The notes: generated from the sequence alone by a model not told the origin. DNA of 64,000 bases from Rhodoferax sp. (GCF_030697375.1 NZ_JAUYQD010000035.1:62001-126000); one strand, 5' to 3'; numbered from the stretch's first letter, positions 45,171 to 54,468 are shown. Made by a program: numbers and translations.

Positions 45171-46256
45171 ATGAGTTTTGCCAAACCCCATCCCCTGAGC
45201 CGCGAGCAGGTCGACCAGTTTGAGCGCGAGGTCAATGCCATCCGCGACGGGGTGATGAACGATTTGGGCCAGGCCGATGTGGACCACATCCGCCGCATGA
45301 TCCGCATCTGCCGCGCCAGCGAAGTGGGCGGCCGCGCCCTGCTGCACTTTGGCGTGGGACCGCTGAGCTGGGTGGCGGGCGTGCTGGCCCTGGCCAGCGC
45401 CAAGATCCTGGACAACATGGAAATTGGCCACAACGTGATGCACGGCCAGTACGACTGGACCGGCGACCCCACACTGAATTCACAAACCTTTGAGTGGGAC
45501 ATCGCCTGCGACGGCGAGCAGTGGCGCCATTCGCACAACGTCACCCACCACACCTACACCAACATCCTGGGCAAGGACCGCGACCTGGGCTACTCGCTGT
45601 TGCGCATGACCGAGGCGCAGCGCTGGAAGCCGCGCCACTGGTTCCAGCCCCTGGCCAACCTGCTGCTGGCCCTGGGTTTCCAGTACGGCGTGGGCTCCCA
45701 CGACCTGGAGATTGGCCGCTACACCCACGGCGCCATGCCCAAGGAAGAGTTCAAGGCGCGGCTGAACCGCTTTGTCACCAAAACCGCCAAGCAGTGGTTC
45801 AAGGACTACCTGCTGTTCCCCGCGCTGGCGCTGTGGAGCGCCCCACGGGTGCTGGCAGGCAACTTCTGCGCCAACCTGATCCGCAACCTGTGGACCTATG
45901 TGGTCATTTTTTGCGGCCACTTCACCGAAGGTGTGGCCATTTACCGCGAGGAAGACACCCGCAACGAAACCCGGGGCGACTGGTATTTGCGCCAACTCTC
46001 GGGCTCCAGCAACCTGACCGGATCGCGCCTGTTCCACATCATGAGCGGCCACCTGAGCCACCAGATCGAGCACCACCTGTTCCCCGACATGCCCGCCCAC
46101 CGCTACCCCGAGGTGGCACCCAAAATCCAGGCTCTGTGCGAAAAATACGGCCTGTTCTACAACACGGGCAGCCTGTTCAAACAGTACTGGACGGTGATGG
46201 CGCGGATTCTGACCTATACCCTGCCGCCCAAAAAGGTGTCGGCCCTGCCTTCCTGA
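45171..46256 (+). CDS. Fatty-acid (acyl-CoA) desaturase
   Basis: Predicted 361-residue membrane di-iron desaturase. ATG at 45171 has AAGGAG before it. The three histidine boxes are visible: GHNVMH, HSHNVTHH and HQIEHH. It introduces double bonds into acyl chains with electrons from the preceding reductase, adjusting membrane fluidity. Regulation by the divergent TetR protein is expected. Confidence 0.92.
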   Translation: MSFAKPHPLSREQVDQFEREVNAIRDGVMNDLGQADVDHIRRMIRICRASEVGGRALLHFGVGPLSWVAGVLALASAKILDNMEIGHNVMHGQYDWTGDPTLNSQTFEWDIACDGEQWRHSHNVTHHTYTNILGKDRDLGYSLLRMTEAQRWKPRHWFQPLANLLLALGFQYGVGSHDLEIGRYTHGAMPKEEFKARLNRFVTKTAKQWFKDYLLFPALALWSAPRVLAGNFCANLIRNLWTYVVIFCGHFTEGVAIYREEDTRNETRGDWYLRQLSGSSNLTGSRLFHIMSGHLSHQIEHHLFPDMPAHRYPEVAPKIQALCEKYGLFYNTGSLFKQYWTVMARILTYTLPPKKVSALPS

Positions 46257-46289
46257 CCCGACCTTCTTGAAACCTCTGGAGCCCTGCGC

Positions 46290-46682
46290 ATGACCACCAC
46301 CCCCAAAACCCCCGCCACGACCCTGGCCAAAAAAACAGCCAAGGCCGATGCGGCGCCAGAACCGTCGCTGCGCTTCTACCACTCCCAGGCCCTGCGCAAG
46401 CAAACCACTGCCGTGCTGGACGCACTGGACGCGGCACCCACCCAGCCCCAGCATGCCGAGGCCCTGGCCGATCTGGTGGCGGAGCTGGTTGACGTGGGCT
46501 TGGACTACTACTTCCTGCGGGCGCTACAACGGGCCGAAGTCGGTTTTCTCACCGAGCAGTCCGCGCGCCTGGGTTTGTCCGGGGCGGCCAAACTCATCAA
46601 CTCGGTCAGCCGGAAATTCATAGTGCGCATGGACGCGGCCCAGTTGCAGGTCGTCGCCAGCCATATTCGCGACCTGGCCTGA
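46290..46682 (+). CDS. Conserved hypothetical protein
   Basis: Predicted 130-residue soluble protein. The first 25 residues are rich in Thr, Lys, Ala and Pro and probably disordered. The rest is helical with blocks SLRFYHSQALRKQTTAVLDA and VDVGLDYYFLRALQRAEVGF. No known domain was recognised. It lies 33 bp after the desaturase gene on the same strand, so it may be its last operon member. Confidence 0.7.
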   Translation: MTTTPKTPATTLAKKTAKADAAPEPSLRFYHSQALRKQTTAVLDALDAAPTQPQHAEALADLVAELVDVGLDYYFLRALQRAEVGFLTEQSARLGLSGAAKLINSVSRKFIVRMDAAQLQVVASHIRDLA

Positions 46683-46702
46683 GTCGCAGGCCGCCCCACT
46701 GT

Positions 46703-46768
46703 CGCTATTAAATTAATAGCTTCTTCCGCAATGAGTACGGGGGCTAGAGCCATATTTGACCTATAAAA
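46703..46768 (+). repeat. Comamonadaceae-type short intergenic repeat, copy B
   Basis: CGCTATTAAATTAATAGCTT, then CTTCCGCAATGAGTACGGGG, then GCTAGAGCC and CCTATAAAAG. It is near-identical to copy C over about 65 bp. The CTATAAAA end supplies the TAG stop of the small minus-strand gene at 46761. Confidence 0.85.
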
Positions 46769-46964
46769 GTTCGCTGTACAGGGCCTGCTTGGCTTGCCGG
46801 TTCTCGACAATCGCCTCCACCACCAGGCGGGTGTCCGCCAACGCCAAGAGGTGCTGCACGGCAACGAGGCGGCAGCTGGCTTGTGCCGCGCGCTCCTGGC
46901 TCCATTTGCCTTTTTCGACCCGCTTCGCAATCCGGGTGCGAATGCTGGAAACAGCACCGGCCAT
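46761..46964 (-). CDS. Small hypothetical protein
   Basis: Predicted 67-residue basic, helical protein (SSIRTRIAKRVEKGKWSQE near the start, ALADTRLVVEAIVENR later). No signal peptide or known domain. It begins 3 bp after the stop of the DUF6622-like gene on the same strand, which favours a real two-gene unit, although the ribosome binding site is weak. Its last codons lie in repeat copy B. Confidence 0.5.
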   Translation of the reverse strand: MAGAVSSIRTRIAKRVEKGKWSQERAAQASCRLVAVQHLLALADTRLVVEAIVENRQAKQALYSELL

Positions 46965-46967
46965 GGT

Positions 46968-47492
46968 TCAGGCAAGGGCACCGCTTTGCGCATTTCCATT
47001 CGTCTGGACCAGGGCTATCCGCCAGAGTTTGGCAGCCCGGGCCAGGAAGATACCGCTGAAGCAGCCGTACACGGTGCTGACGCTCAACGCAAAGTTGCTG
47101 TCAAGGACCAGGGATGGCTGCATTTTGGTGAAGACGCCCACCACATACTTGGTGAAGAAAATGCCCATGATCAAGGCCAGTGGTACCACGCTGCCGGGTA
47201 GCAGAAAGCGGCGGCTGGCGGCGTGGTAGCGGATGTTGCTGTCGCCAAGCATCTGGTAGCTGGTGGTGGATGCGACCATGGCGCCAACCATCCAGGCCAG
47301 CAGTGCCTGGGGCGTGTCGCCAAAGACCGAGGTCACGCTGTAGAGCGACAAGCCGGTCATGACCAGCGGAACGATGGTGATGCGGTTCAGGCCTGCGCTG
47401 CGAGGCCTCATTTGCAGGAGGCCCAGCCAGAGCAGGGCAACGAACAGTACAAAAATCCATTTGGGGGTGTGGGTCAAGATTTGCATCAACAT
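46968..47492 (-). CDS. DUF6622-like membrane protein
   Basis: Predicted 174-residue membrane protein with about five helices. The start MLMQILTHTPKWIFVLFVAL matches a family of small bacterial membrane proteins I know as DUF6622. Function is unknown. ATG at 47492 has GGAG 8 bp before it. About 180 bp of spacer with no recognised signal separate it from polB. Confidence 0.8.
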   Translation of the reverse strand: MLMQILTHTPKWIFVLFVALLWLGLLQMRPRSAGLNRITIVPLVMTGLSLYSVTSVFGDTPQALLAWMVGAMVASTTSYQMLGDSNIRYHAASRRFLLPGSVVPLALIMGIFFTKYVVGVFTKMQPSLVLDSNFALSVSTVYGCFSGIFLARAAKLWRIALVQTNGNAQSGALA

Positions 47493-47673
47493 GGTGGTTT
47501 CTCCGTAAGTAGTGGGTATTCGATGGCTGAACTTTGCCAGCGCCCACCCTGGTGGAGAAGCTGTTTGCGACGGTACAGGATGTGCGATTCGCGAAATGCG
47601 GTGGGCGCGGTGCGAAATGCCACGCAGTACCGCACCAGCGCGCGGCTTGAATCACGGGCTTGTAGCTTCAGAA

Positions 47674-50103
47674 CTAGAAGAGGCTTCGCTGGGAAGAAAC
47701 CAGCGCCGCGAAGCTTTCCCCCATGGGGTGCAGGATGGCGTCTGCAATGGGCTTGAGCTGCTTGGTCAAATAGTGCTCGTAGTCCACGCGGGACTGGCGG
47801 GCCTCCAGCGGTTCAGGCCCGTTCTTCGTCATCACGTACTGAATCCAGCCGCCGTTCTGGTATTGCATGGGCCGGCCCACGCTGAGGTTGTAGGCGTCTG
47901 CCATCCGAGCCGCACGCACCTGCGGCGGAACATTGACCAGGTAGGCATCCAGACGGTGGCGCAGGCGTTTGCGGTAAATGAGCAGCCCATCCTTGGCGCC
48001 TGCCAATGTGGCGTGTGCATAGTCGGTCACAAACGCGCGGTAGGGCTGGTCATGGAAGATGCGCGAGAGCAAGCCTTCCTGGAACTGCCGCGCCAACGGG
48101 GTCCAGTCGCTGCGGGCCATCTCAAGCCCCCGGAAGACCATTTCTTCCTTGCCCGCCGCGTCGGTGCTCAAGCCGGCGTAGCGCTTCTTGCTGCCGACGT
48201 CCGAGCCGCGGATGGTGGGCATGAAGAACTTGGTGTAGTGCGTGTCGAACTCGATTTCCAGGAAGTTCTCCAGTCCCTGCTCCTCGCGCAGCGTCCGCGT
48301 CCACCAGGCGTTGATATCGCGCACCAGTTCTGCGGCAACGGCGTGCGCCTCTGCGTTGCTGTGGGTGCGCCCCAGCCAGATGAAGATGGAGTCCGTGTCA
48401 CCGTAGATGGCCTCATAACCACGGTCCTCCACGAGCACCTGCGTGCGCTTCACAATCTCGTGCCCGCGCAGGGTCACGGCCGACACCAGCTCCGGGTTGA
48501 AGAAGCGGCATTCGCTGGCGCCCAACACCCCGGCGAAGGAGTTCATTAGCAGCTTCAGCGCCTGCGACAGGGGTTCGTTCTTGACTTTCTTGGCTTCATC
48601 GCGGCTGCGCCAGAGCGTGGTCACGATTTCCGGCAGGCAATGTTTCTCGCGCGAGAACAGTGTGCCCATCGGGCCTTGGATTTGTCCTTCGGGGTTGCTG
48701 GCGTGTTGGCCCTCGGCATAACCCACCGGGTCCACACAATAGGTGCGGATGATGGAGGGGTACAGACTCTTGTAGTCCAGCACCACCACGGAATCGTAGA
48801 AGCCGGGTTTGGAGTCCATCACGTAGCCGCCCGGATAGGCCTTGCGCTGGATCTCGCCCACGCTGGGTGCCACATAGCCCAGGCGGTGCATGCGCGGCAG
48901 GTAGTGGTGGCTGAACGCGGCGATGGAACCGCCAAAGTGGTCGGCGGCCAGACCGGTCGTGTGCGCCCTTTCCATCACGAACTGCAGCAACTGCGCTTTC
49001 TCGAAGATGCGCAGGACCAGCTCGCAGTCGCGTATGTTGTAGATGGCCAGCGCCGGTTTGTCTTCGCGGTAACGCCGGTTGATCTCGGCCATCTTGTCGT
49101 ATTCATCGCCTATGGCCTTGCCCTCGCCCAGCAGCGCCTGCGAAACGCTTTCCAGGCTGAACGATGGAAAACTCCATACCGCCGCCCGCAGCGCCTCGAT
49201 ACCGTCCACGATCACCCGGCCCGGCGTGGGGGCAAAAAGATAACCCTGCTTGCCCGGATGGGCCCGCCACGCAATGGGCTGGCGCTCCCGGCCCAGCAGC
49301 AGCGCAGTCCCGTGTTCGTCAGCCGTCTTCTGCAGTATCCGCAAATCGAACTGGATGACGCTCCACCCCATGATGACGTCGGGGTCGTTGCGCACGAACC
49401 AGTCGTTCAGGCTCTCAATCATGGCCTTGCGGGTTGGCAGGTAGATGAGCGCAAAGTCCAAAGGCCCTGCGGGTTCCGGCGGCGGCTCGCCCAGCATAAA
49501 GACCACGCGCTCTGGCATGCCGTCCAGCGCAATGGAATACAACTCCCCGTTTTCGCTGGTCTCTATGTCCAGGGACACAAGCTTCAGCACCGGGCGAAAG
49601 TCCGGCTCTGGCTTGAGCTTGCAGTCTGTGACGGTGGACTGCTCGGTCCGGCCACCTTCCACCGATACGCCCGCGGTGATGAAGCGTTCCATCAGATAAC
49701 GGTCATGGGGGCGAACGTCGGCTTCGAGCAGAGGAATGTTTTGCGGCTGGAGCTTGCGTGCCAGTTGCCCGAGTTGGCGAAACTGTTTGGCATAGACCCC
49801 GAGGACCGGGCCTTGCTGAAAGGTCTTGAGGTCGAGTTCTCGTAGCTGCACGCCGGGCATGGCGGCAATCTGTGCTTCCACTGCCGCCCGGAACCGGGTT
49901 TCAACAAACGCCACCGACGTCTGGGCGGTCAGAAGCACTTTCAGCGGCCCAGCGTCCGTTGCCAGCCAGTACTCGATGTCGGTGCCCGTCGGCGTGTCCC
50001 ACCAGCGGCGGGTAAGGATGAACCCCTTGAGTTTGGTGGGCACTGCGGGAGCTTTGGAGGGAAGTGAAGCCAGATGGCGGGCGGGGACAGCTAGGAAATT
50101 CAC
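47674..50103 (-). CDS. polB: DNA polymerase II (family B)
   Basis: Predicted 809-residue polymerase for translesion and damage-restart synthesis. The 3'-5' exonuclease motif is LDIETS; polymerase motif A is DYKSLYPSIIRTY and motif C YGDTDSIFIW; KLLMNSFAGVLGA is motif B. Length fits bacterial Pol II. The last five residues, QRSLF, fit the beta-clamp binding pattern QxxLF. No clear LexA box was found upstream. Repeat copy C lies upstream of its start. Confidence 0.96.
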   Translation of the reverse strand: MNFLAVPARHLASLPSKAPAVPTKLKGFILTRRWWDTPTGTDIEYWLATDAGPLKVLLTAQTSVAFVETRFRAAVEAQIAAMPGVQLRELDLKTFQQGPVLGVYAKQFRQLGQLARKLQPQNIPLLEADVRPHDRYLMERFITAGVSVEGGRTEQSTVTDCKLKPEPDFRPVLKLVSLDIETSENGELYSIALDGMPERVVFMLGEPPPEPAGPLDFALIYLPTRKAMIESLNDWFVRNDPDVIMGWSVIQFDLRILQKTADEHGTALLLGRERQPIAWRAHPGKQGYLFAPTPGRVIVDGIEALRAAVWSFPSFSLESVSQALLGEGKAIGDEYDKMAEINRRYREDKPALAIYNIRDCELVLRIFEKAQLLQFVMERAHTTGLAADHFGGSIAAFSHHYLPRMHRLGYVAPSVGEIQRKAYPGGYVMDSKPGFYDSVVVLDYKSLYPSIIRTYCVDPVGYAEGQHASNPEGQIQGPMGTLFSREKHCLPEIVTTLWRSRDEAKKVKNEPLSQALKLLMNSFAGVLGASECRFFNPELVSAVTLRGHEIVKRTQVLVEDRGYEAIYGDTDSIFIWLGRTHSNAEAHAVAAELVRDINAWWTRTLREEQGLENFLEIEFDTHYTKFFMPTIRGSDVGSKKRYAGLSTDAAGKEEMVFRGLEMARSDWTPLARQFQEGLLSRIFHDQPYRAFVTDYAHATLAGAKDGLLIYRKRLRHRLDAYLVNVPPQVRAARMADAYNLSVGRPMQYQNGGWIQYVMTKNGPEPLEARQSRVDYEHYLTKQLKPIADAILHPMGESFAALVSSQRSLF

Positions 50104-50177
50104 CCGTATGAGGGCAAGTATGGCACGGGTTTTGGACGCGAAATCACCGCGGTTTGCGGGAGTCTGAGCAGGCGCAG

Positions 50178-50244
50178 TTGCTATTATTTAAATAGCTGCT
50201 TCCGCAATGAATACGGGGGCTAGAGCCCGATTTAACCTATAAAA
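50178..50244 (+). repeat. Comamonadaceae-type short intergenic repeat, copy C
   Basis: TTGCTATTATTTAAATAGCT, then GCTTCCGCAATGAATACGGG, then GGCTAGAGCC and CCTATAAAA. As in copy B, the terminal CTATAAAA gives the TAG stop of the adjacent minus-strand gene, here the REC-GGDEF gene. Confidence 0.85.
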
Positions 50245-51832
50245 CTTGGTTGCGCCCGGCGCGCTTGGCCTGGTAGAGCGCCTCGTCGGCCTGCTTGATC
50301 AAGTCCTCCGCGCTCACGCCCGGCGCCCACTGCGCCACACCACCGGAGAAGGTGCAGGCAAACGAGGTGTCGGGGACCGGATGGCGGATCTGCCCGAAGT
50401 CCACGCGGATGGCGTTGAGCAACTGGCAGGCCTGTGCCGCATTGGAGCCCGGCAAGATCACCAGAAACTCTTCACCGCCATAACGCCCCACCGCGTCCGT
50501 TTTGCGCAGGCGCTGCTTGAGCAGCCAGGCCATGCTGCGGATCACATGGTCGCCCAGCGGGTGGCCGTAGCTGTCGTTCACCTTCTTGAAGTGGTCGATG
50601 TCCAGCATGGCCACACACAGCGGCGTGCCCTCCGTGGCGGCGGCGGCCAGCGCCGTGTCCAGCCGCTGCTTGGAGGTGGTGTGGTTGAGCAGCCCGGTCA
50701 GGCTGTCCAAATACATGGAGCGGCGCAGGGCGCGGTAACGTTCGATCTTGCTTTTCACCACGGCATTCAGGATCACCGGGTTGAAGGGCTTGGTCAGAAA
50801 ATGGTCGCCGCCCAGGCGCAGGGCGTCCACCTGCAGTGCCACATTGGTATCGGCCGACAGGTACACCACCGGGGTCGATAAAAATTCGGCATGTTGGCGG
50901 ATGACGCGGGTCACCTCCACACCGGTGCATCCGGGCATGTACATGTCCATCAAAATCAAATCCGGCTGGAAGCTGCCCAGGCTGGTCAGCACCTCCTGCG
51001 GGCGGGCAATCGCCATCGACTCAATGCCGCCTTCGGACAGGGTGCGCCGGATCAGCGCGCTGGCGGTTTTGGAGTCCTCCACCACCAGCACCCGGTACGG
51101 CGCCTCTTCTTCGTTACCGCACAGTTTGACGATGCGGTCCATGATGACGGGATGCGGCGTGGCACGGGGAAAGCAAAAATCGCAGCCCGCCCCCAAAGCC
51201 CCGTTCAAACTCTCGAAGTCCGACGCCAGGTTCAGCCCCACGATGTGGCTGGCCGAGAAGCGCCCCCGCAGGGCTTGCACCCCCGCCACCAAGGCCGCAG
51301 GCTCCAGGCCCTGTGCGTCCACCAGCACCACGGCCGATTCCTGGCCGGATTCCAGGCACTGTGCCAGGCTGCAGGTATCGGCCTGGATGTTGAAATAACC
51401 CGCCTGCCCGGTCAGGTCGATCCAGTCCTGTGGCGTGTCGGTGACGAACCAGATCCGTTTGGGTGGCGCCAGGTCGGTGCGTAAATCCACCTCCGGGTGC
51501 AGTCGGCGCTCCACGATGGACGATGAATTGCCATCAATAAAGGCCTGCACGCGCTCACCAAAACCGGTAATTTGGGCTTCCAAATCCGCCAGGGTGGCAG
51601 CGGGCATCGCTTCAGCACCCCAGTGGTCAAACAGGGACAACACCTTTTGTTCCAGCGCATGGGCACTTTGGTGCAGGCCCGACAGCCCTTTGGCATCCAG
51701 GAACTCGGTGATGCTGGACGCGGCGACCGCGAACTCGACAAAACCATCAAAGCCCGGAACACGGGCGAAAGAATCCCACTTGGCGCTAAAGTCGTCGCTT
51801 TTTCTCTTCAGTTCTTCGGGGGAACAGGACAT
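50237..51832 (-). CDS. Response regulator diguanylate cyclase (REC-GGDEF)
   Basis: Predicted 531-residue cytoplasmic protein. Residues 1-105 are helical and Hpt-like in appearance. Residues about 125-245 look like a degenerate receiver (KRIWFVTDTPQDW). A normal receiver follows (about 247-365: VLVVEDSKTAS, phosphoacceptor in LMDMYMP, lysine in TKPF). The C-terminal GGDEF domain has active site YGGEEF with I-site RKTD five residues before. It should make c-di-GMP when phosphorylated. The stop codon lies in repeat copy C. Confidence 0.92.
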   Translation of the reverse strand: MSCSPEELKRKSDDFSAKWDSFARVPGFDGFVEFAVAASSITEFLDAKGLSGLHQSAHALEQKVLSLFDHWGAEAMPAATLADLEAQITGFGERVQAFIDGNSSSIVERRLHPEVDLRTDLAPPKRIWFVTDTPQDWIDLTGQAGYFNIQADTCSLAQCLESGQESAVVLVDAQGLEPAALVAGVQALRGRFSASHIVGLNLASDFESLNGALGAGCDFCFPRATPHPVIMDRIVKLCGNEEEAPYRVLVVEDSKTASALIRRTLSEGGIESMAIARPQEVLTSLGSFQPDLILMDMYMPGCTGVEVTRVIRQHAEFLSTPVVYLSADTNVALQVDALRLGGDHFLTKPFNPVILNAVVKSKIERYRALRRSMYLDSLTGLLNHTTSKQRLDTALAAAATEGTPLCVAMLDIDHFKKVNDSYGHPLGDHVIRSMAWLLKQRLRKTDAVGRYGGEEFLVILPGSNAAQACQLLNAIRVDFGQIRHPVPDTSFACTFSGGVAQWAPGVSAEDLIKQADEALYQAKRAGRNQVL

Positions 51833-51905
51833 GGGTCTCCTCGGGGGCTGCTGCCTTCGTTAACGGCGTGTGGTGACGCGCATCTTAGCGGTACTCGCCC
51901 ACCAT

Positions 51906-52652
51906 TCACTCGGGTTTTTCATCCTGGAATCCACCCGCGCGCAGGGTCACCACCAAGGTGTCCCGATGCCCCCCTGCCGCCAGCGGCTGGATGGGCGTGG
52001 ACTCGTGGATGACGCGTGCATCGTCCAGCAGCAGCACCGACCACGGCTCGCTGAGGGTAAAGCGCTGCCCATTGGGACCGGCCGCATCAAACACACGGGT
52101 TTCACCGCCTTTGACACCCTGGCGCGCCACCATGAACACCGCCACCAGGTCCACCCCATCGCGGTGGGCGCCCTCGGGCGTGGGCCGGCCAATGCCGTCG
52201 GTGGTGTCAATGCGAAACTGGTGCGCTTCCACATACCAGGGCTGTGTGCCCTTGAGTTGCGAACATACCGCCCCCAACCAGGTCAACACGCCAAGCCAGG
52301 CGGAGCCCTCCACCAGCGTCAGGTCCATGGGCTCAAAGTGCCGCTGCATGCCGCCGTGCAGCGCGTTGTAGGCCACCGGCTGCCAGTGCGCCCGGTGGGG
52401 CACCAGGGTCACCTGCGCACCCTGCACCACAAAACTGGAGTGCCGCCGGCGCCGGTAGCGCCCGCCATCGCGCAAGTAGTGGTCGGCCGGCAGCGTATCC
52501 CACAGCGGGCGCCAGAGGCTCAGCGCGGCCAAGGGCACCGCAGACAGGGCGCTGACCTGGGCCGCGTCAAGCACCGCGTAGCCCTGCTGCTGCAGCACGG
52601 CACCCAGCGCGTCGGGCTGGGCCAGGGAAGGAGGAGGGAATGAAATGGTCAT
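51906..52652 (-). CDS. 2OG-Fe(II) dioxygenase family protein
   Basis: Predicted 248-residue enzyme of the 2OG-Fe dioxygenase group that includes amino acid hydroxylases such as isoleucine dioxygenase. Iron ligands are visible as HxD in AHRDGVD and a distal histidine in VIHESTP; an arginine in HRDTLVV may bind 2-oxoglutarate. The substrate is unknown. ATG at 52652 is preferred to an upstream alternative at 52676. It is divergent from the hemerythrin gene. Confidence 0.85.
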   Translation of the reverse strand: MTISFPPPSLAQPDALGAVLQQQGYAVLDAAQVSALSAVPLAALSLWRPLWDTLPADHYLRDGGRYRRRRHSSFVVQGAQVTLVPHRAHWQPVAYNALHGGMQRHFEPMDLTLVEGSAWLGVLTWLGAVCSQLKGTQPWYVEAHQFRIDTTDGIGRPTPEGAHRDGVDLVAVFMVARQGVKGGETRVFDAAGPNGQRFTLSEPWSVLLLDDARVIHESTPIQPLAAGGHRDTLVVTLRAGGFQDEKPE

Positions 52653-52780
52653 AGCGAGTGTGGTTGGCCAGTGCACGGCGGCAAATTATCCGGGCAGCAA
52701 AGCGCCCTGCATGTGACTTGGGTCAAATTCCTCTGGCCCGAATACGGCTATTCTGCGCCCTCAAGTTTGGAGAACCCACG

Positions 52781-53314
52781 ATGACGCAGGCCACACCCCG
52801 TCCCCTTTTGGTTTGGAGCGAAGCCCTCGCTCTGGATTTGCCTTTGATGGACGACACCCACCATGAGTTTGTGGATTTGCTCGCCACGGTGGTGCAGGCG
52901 CCCGAAGGCCAGTTGCTCAACGCCTGGCGGGCCCTCATTGCCCACACCCAGGACCACTTTGACCGCGAGGACCAGTGGATGCAATCCACCGGTTTTTCCT
53001 CCAGCAACTGCCACGCCACGCAACACAAAGTCATTTTGCAAGTCATGCGGGAGGGGGAAAAGCGCGGCGTCACCGGAGAGTACGCCGTGGTGCGGCAAAT
53101 GGCCGACGAACTGGGTGTCTGGTTTCCCCAGCATGCCCAAAGCATGGACGCCGCCCTGGCCTTGCACCTGCGTTCTGTGGGCTATGACGCCACCACGGGA
53201 CAGGTCCACCGGCCCCAGGCGCCCCCCACCCAAACCCTGCACGGCTGTGGCGGCGCCACCTGCTCCGACACCGATGAACAGACCGAGATCGAAACAACCC
53301 AGGCCCCGCTGTAA
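52781..53314 (+). CDS. Bacteriohemerythrin
   Basis: Predicted 177-residue oxygen-binding di-iron protein. The hemerythrin ligand pattern is visible: DDTHHEF, HTQDHFDREDQWM, ATQHKVI and FPQHAQSMD. ATG at 52781 has GGAG 9 bp upstream; the frame is open to 52658 without need. A C-terminal extension of about 45 residues carries a cysteine pair (HGCGGATC) and an acidic tail not found in the minimal domain. It may store or sense oxygen. Confidence 0.92.
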   Translation: MTQATPRPLLVWSEALALDLPLMDDTHHEFVDLLATVVQAPEGQLLNAWRALIAHTQDHFDREDQWMQSTGFSSSNCHATQHKVILQVMREGEKRGVTGEYAVVRQMADELGVWFPQHAQSMDAALALHLRSVGYDATTGQVHRPQAPPTQTLHGCGGATCSDTDEQTEIETTQAPL

Positions 53315-53392
53315 GCCTGTCACCTTGGCAACGCCAGGTTGAAGCGCTGGGCGATACCATGCGCCACTCAGCCTTTAACGGAGCCTTGTCCC

Positions 53393-54454
53393 ATGACCCT
53401 CAGCGCCACCCCCTGCGATCTTTCCACCCTCGTCAACCACCAAATTCGCCTGGCTGCCCGCCCCGTCGGCATGCCCACGGCCGCCAACTGGAGCCACACC
53501 ACCGAGGCGGTGGCCGAACCCGCCGAGGGCGGCGTGGTGCTCAAAACCCTGGCCCTGTCCCTGGACCCCGCCATGCGCGGCTGGATGAACGACGCCAAAA
53601 GCTACATCCCCCCCGTCGGCATCAACGAAGTGATGCGCGCCGGCGGTGTTGGCCAGGTGATTGCCTCCAAAAACGAGCGCTACGCCGTGGGCGACTATGT
53701 GTCAGCGGGTTTTGGTGTGCAGGAGTACATCACGCTCGCCAAGGACGACATGAAACGCAACGGCCTGGTCAAGATCGACCTCTCCGTCGGCACCCTGACC
53801 CAGTGGCTCAACGTACTGGGCATGCCTGGCATGACCGGCTACTTTGGCCTGATGGATGTTGGTATGCCCCAGGCCGGCGAGACGGTGGTGGTGTCCGGCG
53901 CTGCCGGTGCGGTGGGCCAGACCGTGGGCCAAATGGCCAAGATCAAGGGCTGCCGCGTGGTCGGCATTGCCGGCGGCGCGGCCAAGTGCGAATGGGTGGT
54001 GAAAGAGCTGGGCTTTGACGCCTGCATCGACTACAAGGCCGGCCCATCCTCGGTACGCGATGGCCTCAAAGCGCATTGCCCCCAAGGCGTGGACATCTAC
54101 TTTGACAACGTGGGCGGCGAGATTTTGGACCACGTGCTGGCCCGCATCAACCGCAAGGCCCGCATCATCATCTGCGGCGCCATCAGCCAGTACAACAACA
54201 CCACCGCCGTGCAAGGCCCCAAGAACTACCTGAGCTTGCTGGTCAACCGCGCCCGCATGGAGGGCATCGTGGTATTCGACTACGCCGACCGCTACCACCT
54301 GGCGGTGGCCGAAATGGCGGCTTACCTGAAGGACGGCCGCATGAAGAGCAAGGAAGACGTGGTGCAGGGACTGGACACCTTCCCCGACACCCTGCTCAAG
54401 CTGTTCAATGGCGAAAACTTCGGCAAACTGGTGCTGCAAGTCGCCGCCAACTGA
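53393..54454 (+). CDS. NADP-dependent MDR-family oxidoreductase (CurA-like)
   Basis: Predicted 353-residue zinc-independent medium-chain reductase of the 2-alkenal/leukotriene B4 reductase group. Nucleotide-binding GAAGAVGQTVGQMAK and the block YFDNVGGEILD are typical; the N-terminus has SLDPAMRGWM. It would reduce double bonds of alpha,beta-unsaturated carbonyls using NADPH. ATG at 53393 is preferred over an upstream start. Confidence 0.92.
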   Translation: MTLSATPCDLSTLVNHQIRLAARPVGMPTAANWSHTTEAVAEPAEGGVVLKTLALSLDPAMRGWMNDAKSYIPPVGINEVMRAGGVGQVIASKNERYAVGDYVSAGFGVQEYITLAKDDMKRNGLVKIDLSVGTLTQWLNVLGMPGMTGYFGLMDVGMPQAGETVVVSGAAGAVGQTVGQMAKIKGCRVVGIAGGAAKCEWVVKELGFDACIDYKAGPSSVRDGLKAHCPQGVDIYFDNVGGEILDHVLARINRKARIIICGAISQYNNTTAVQGPKNYLSLLVNRARMEGIVVFDYADRYHLAVAEMAAYLKDGRMKSKEDVVQGLDTFPDTLLKLFNGENFGKLVLQVAAN

Positions 54455-54468
54455 GCGACCCGCGCCAG

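Noticed and set aside
48640..49845. 401-codon plus-strand frame inside polB
   Set aside because: Antisense shadow of DNA polymerase II, whose motifs are all intact on the minus strand.
50104..50236. LexA box before polB
   Set aside because: The nearest match (CTGAGCAGGCGCAG) has 8 instead of 10 bases between CTG and CAG and poor flanks.
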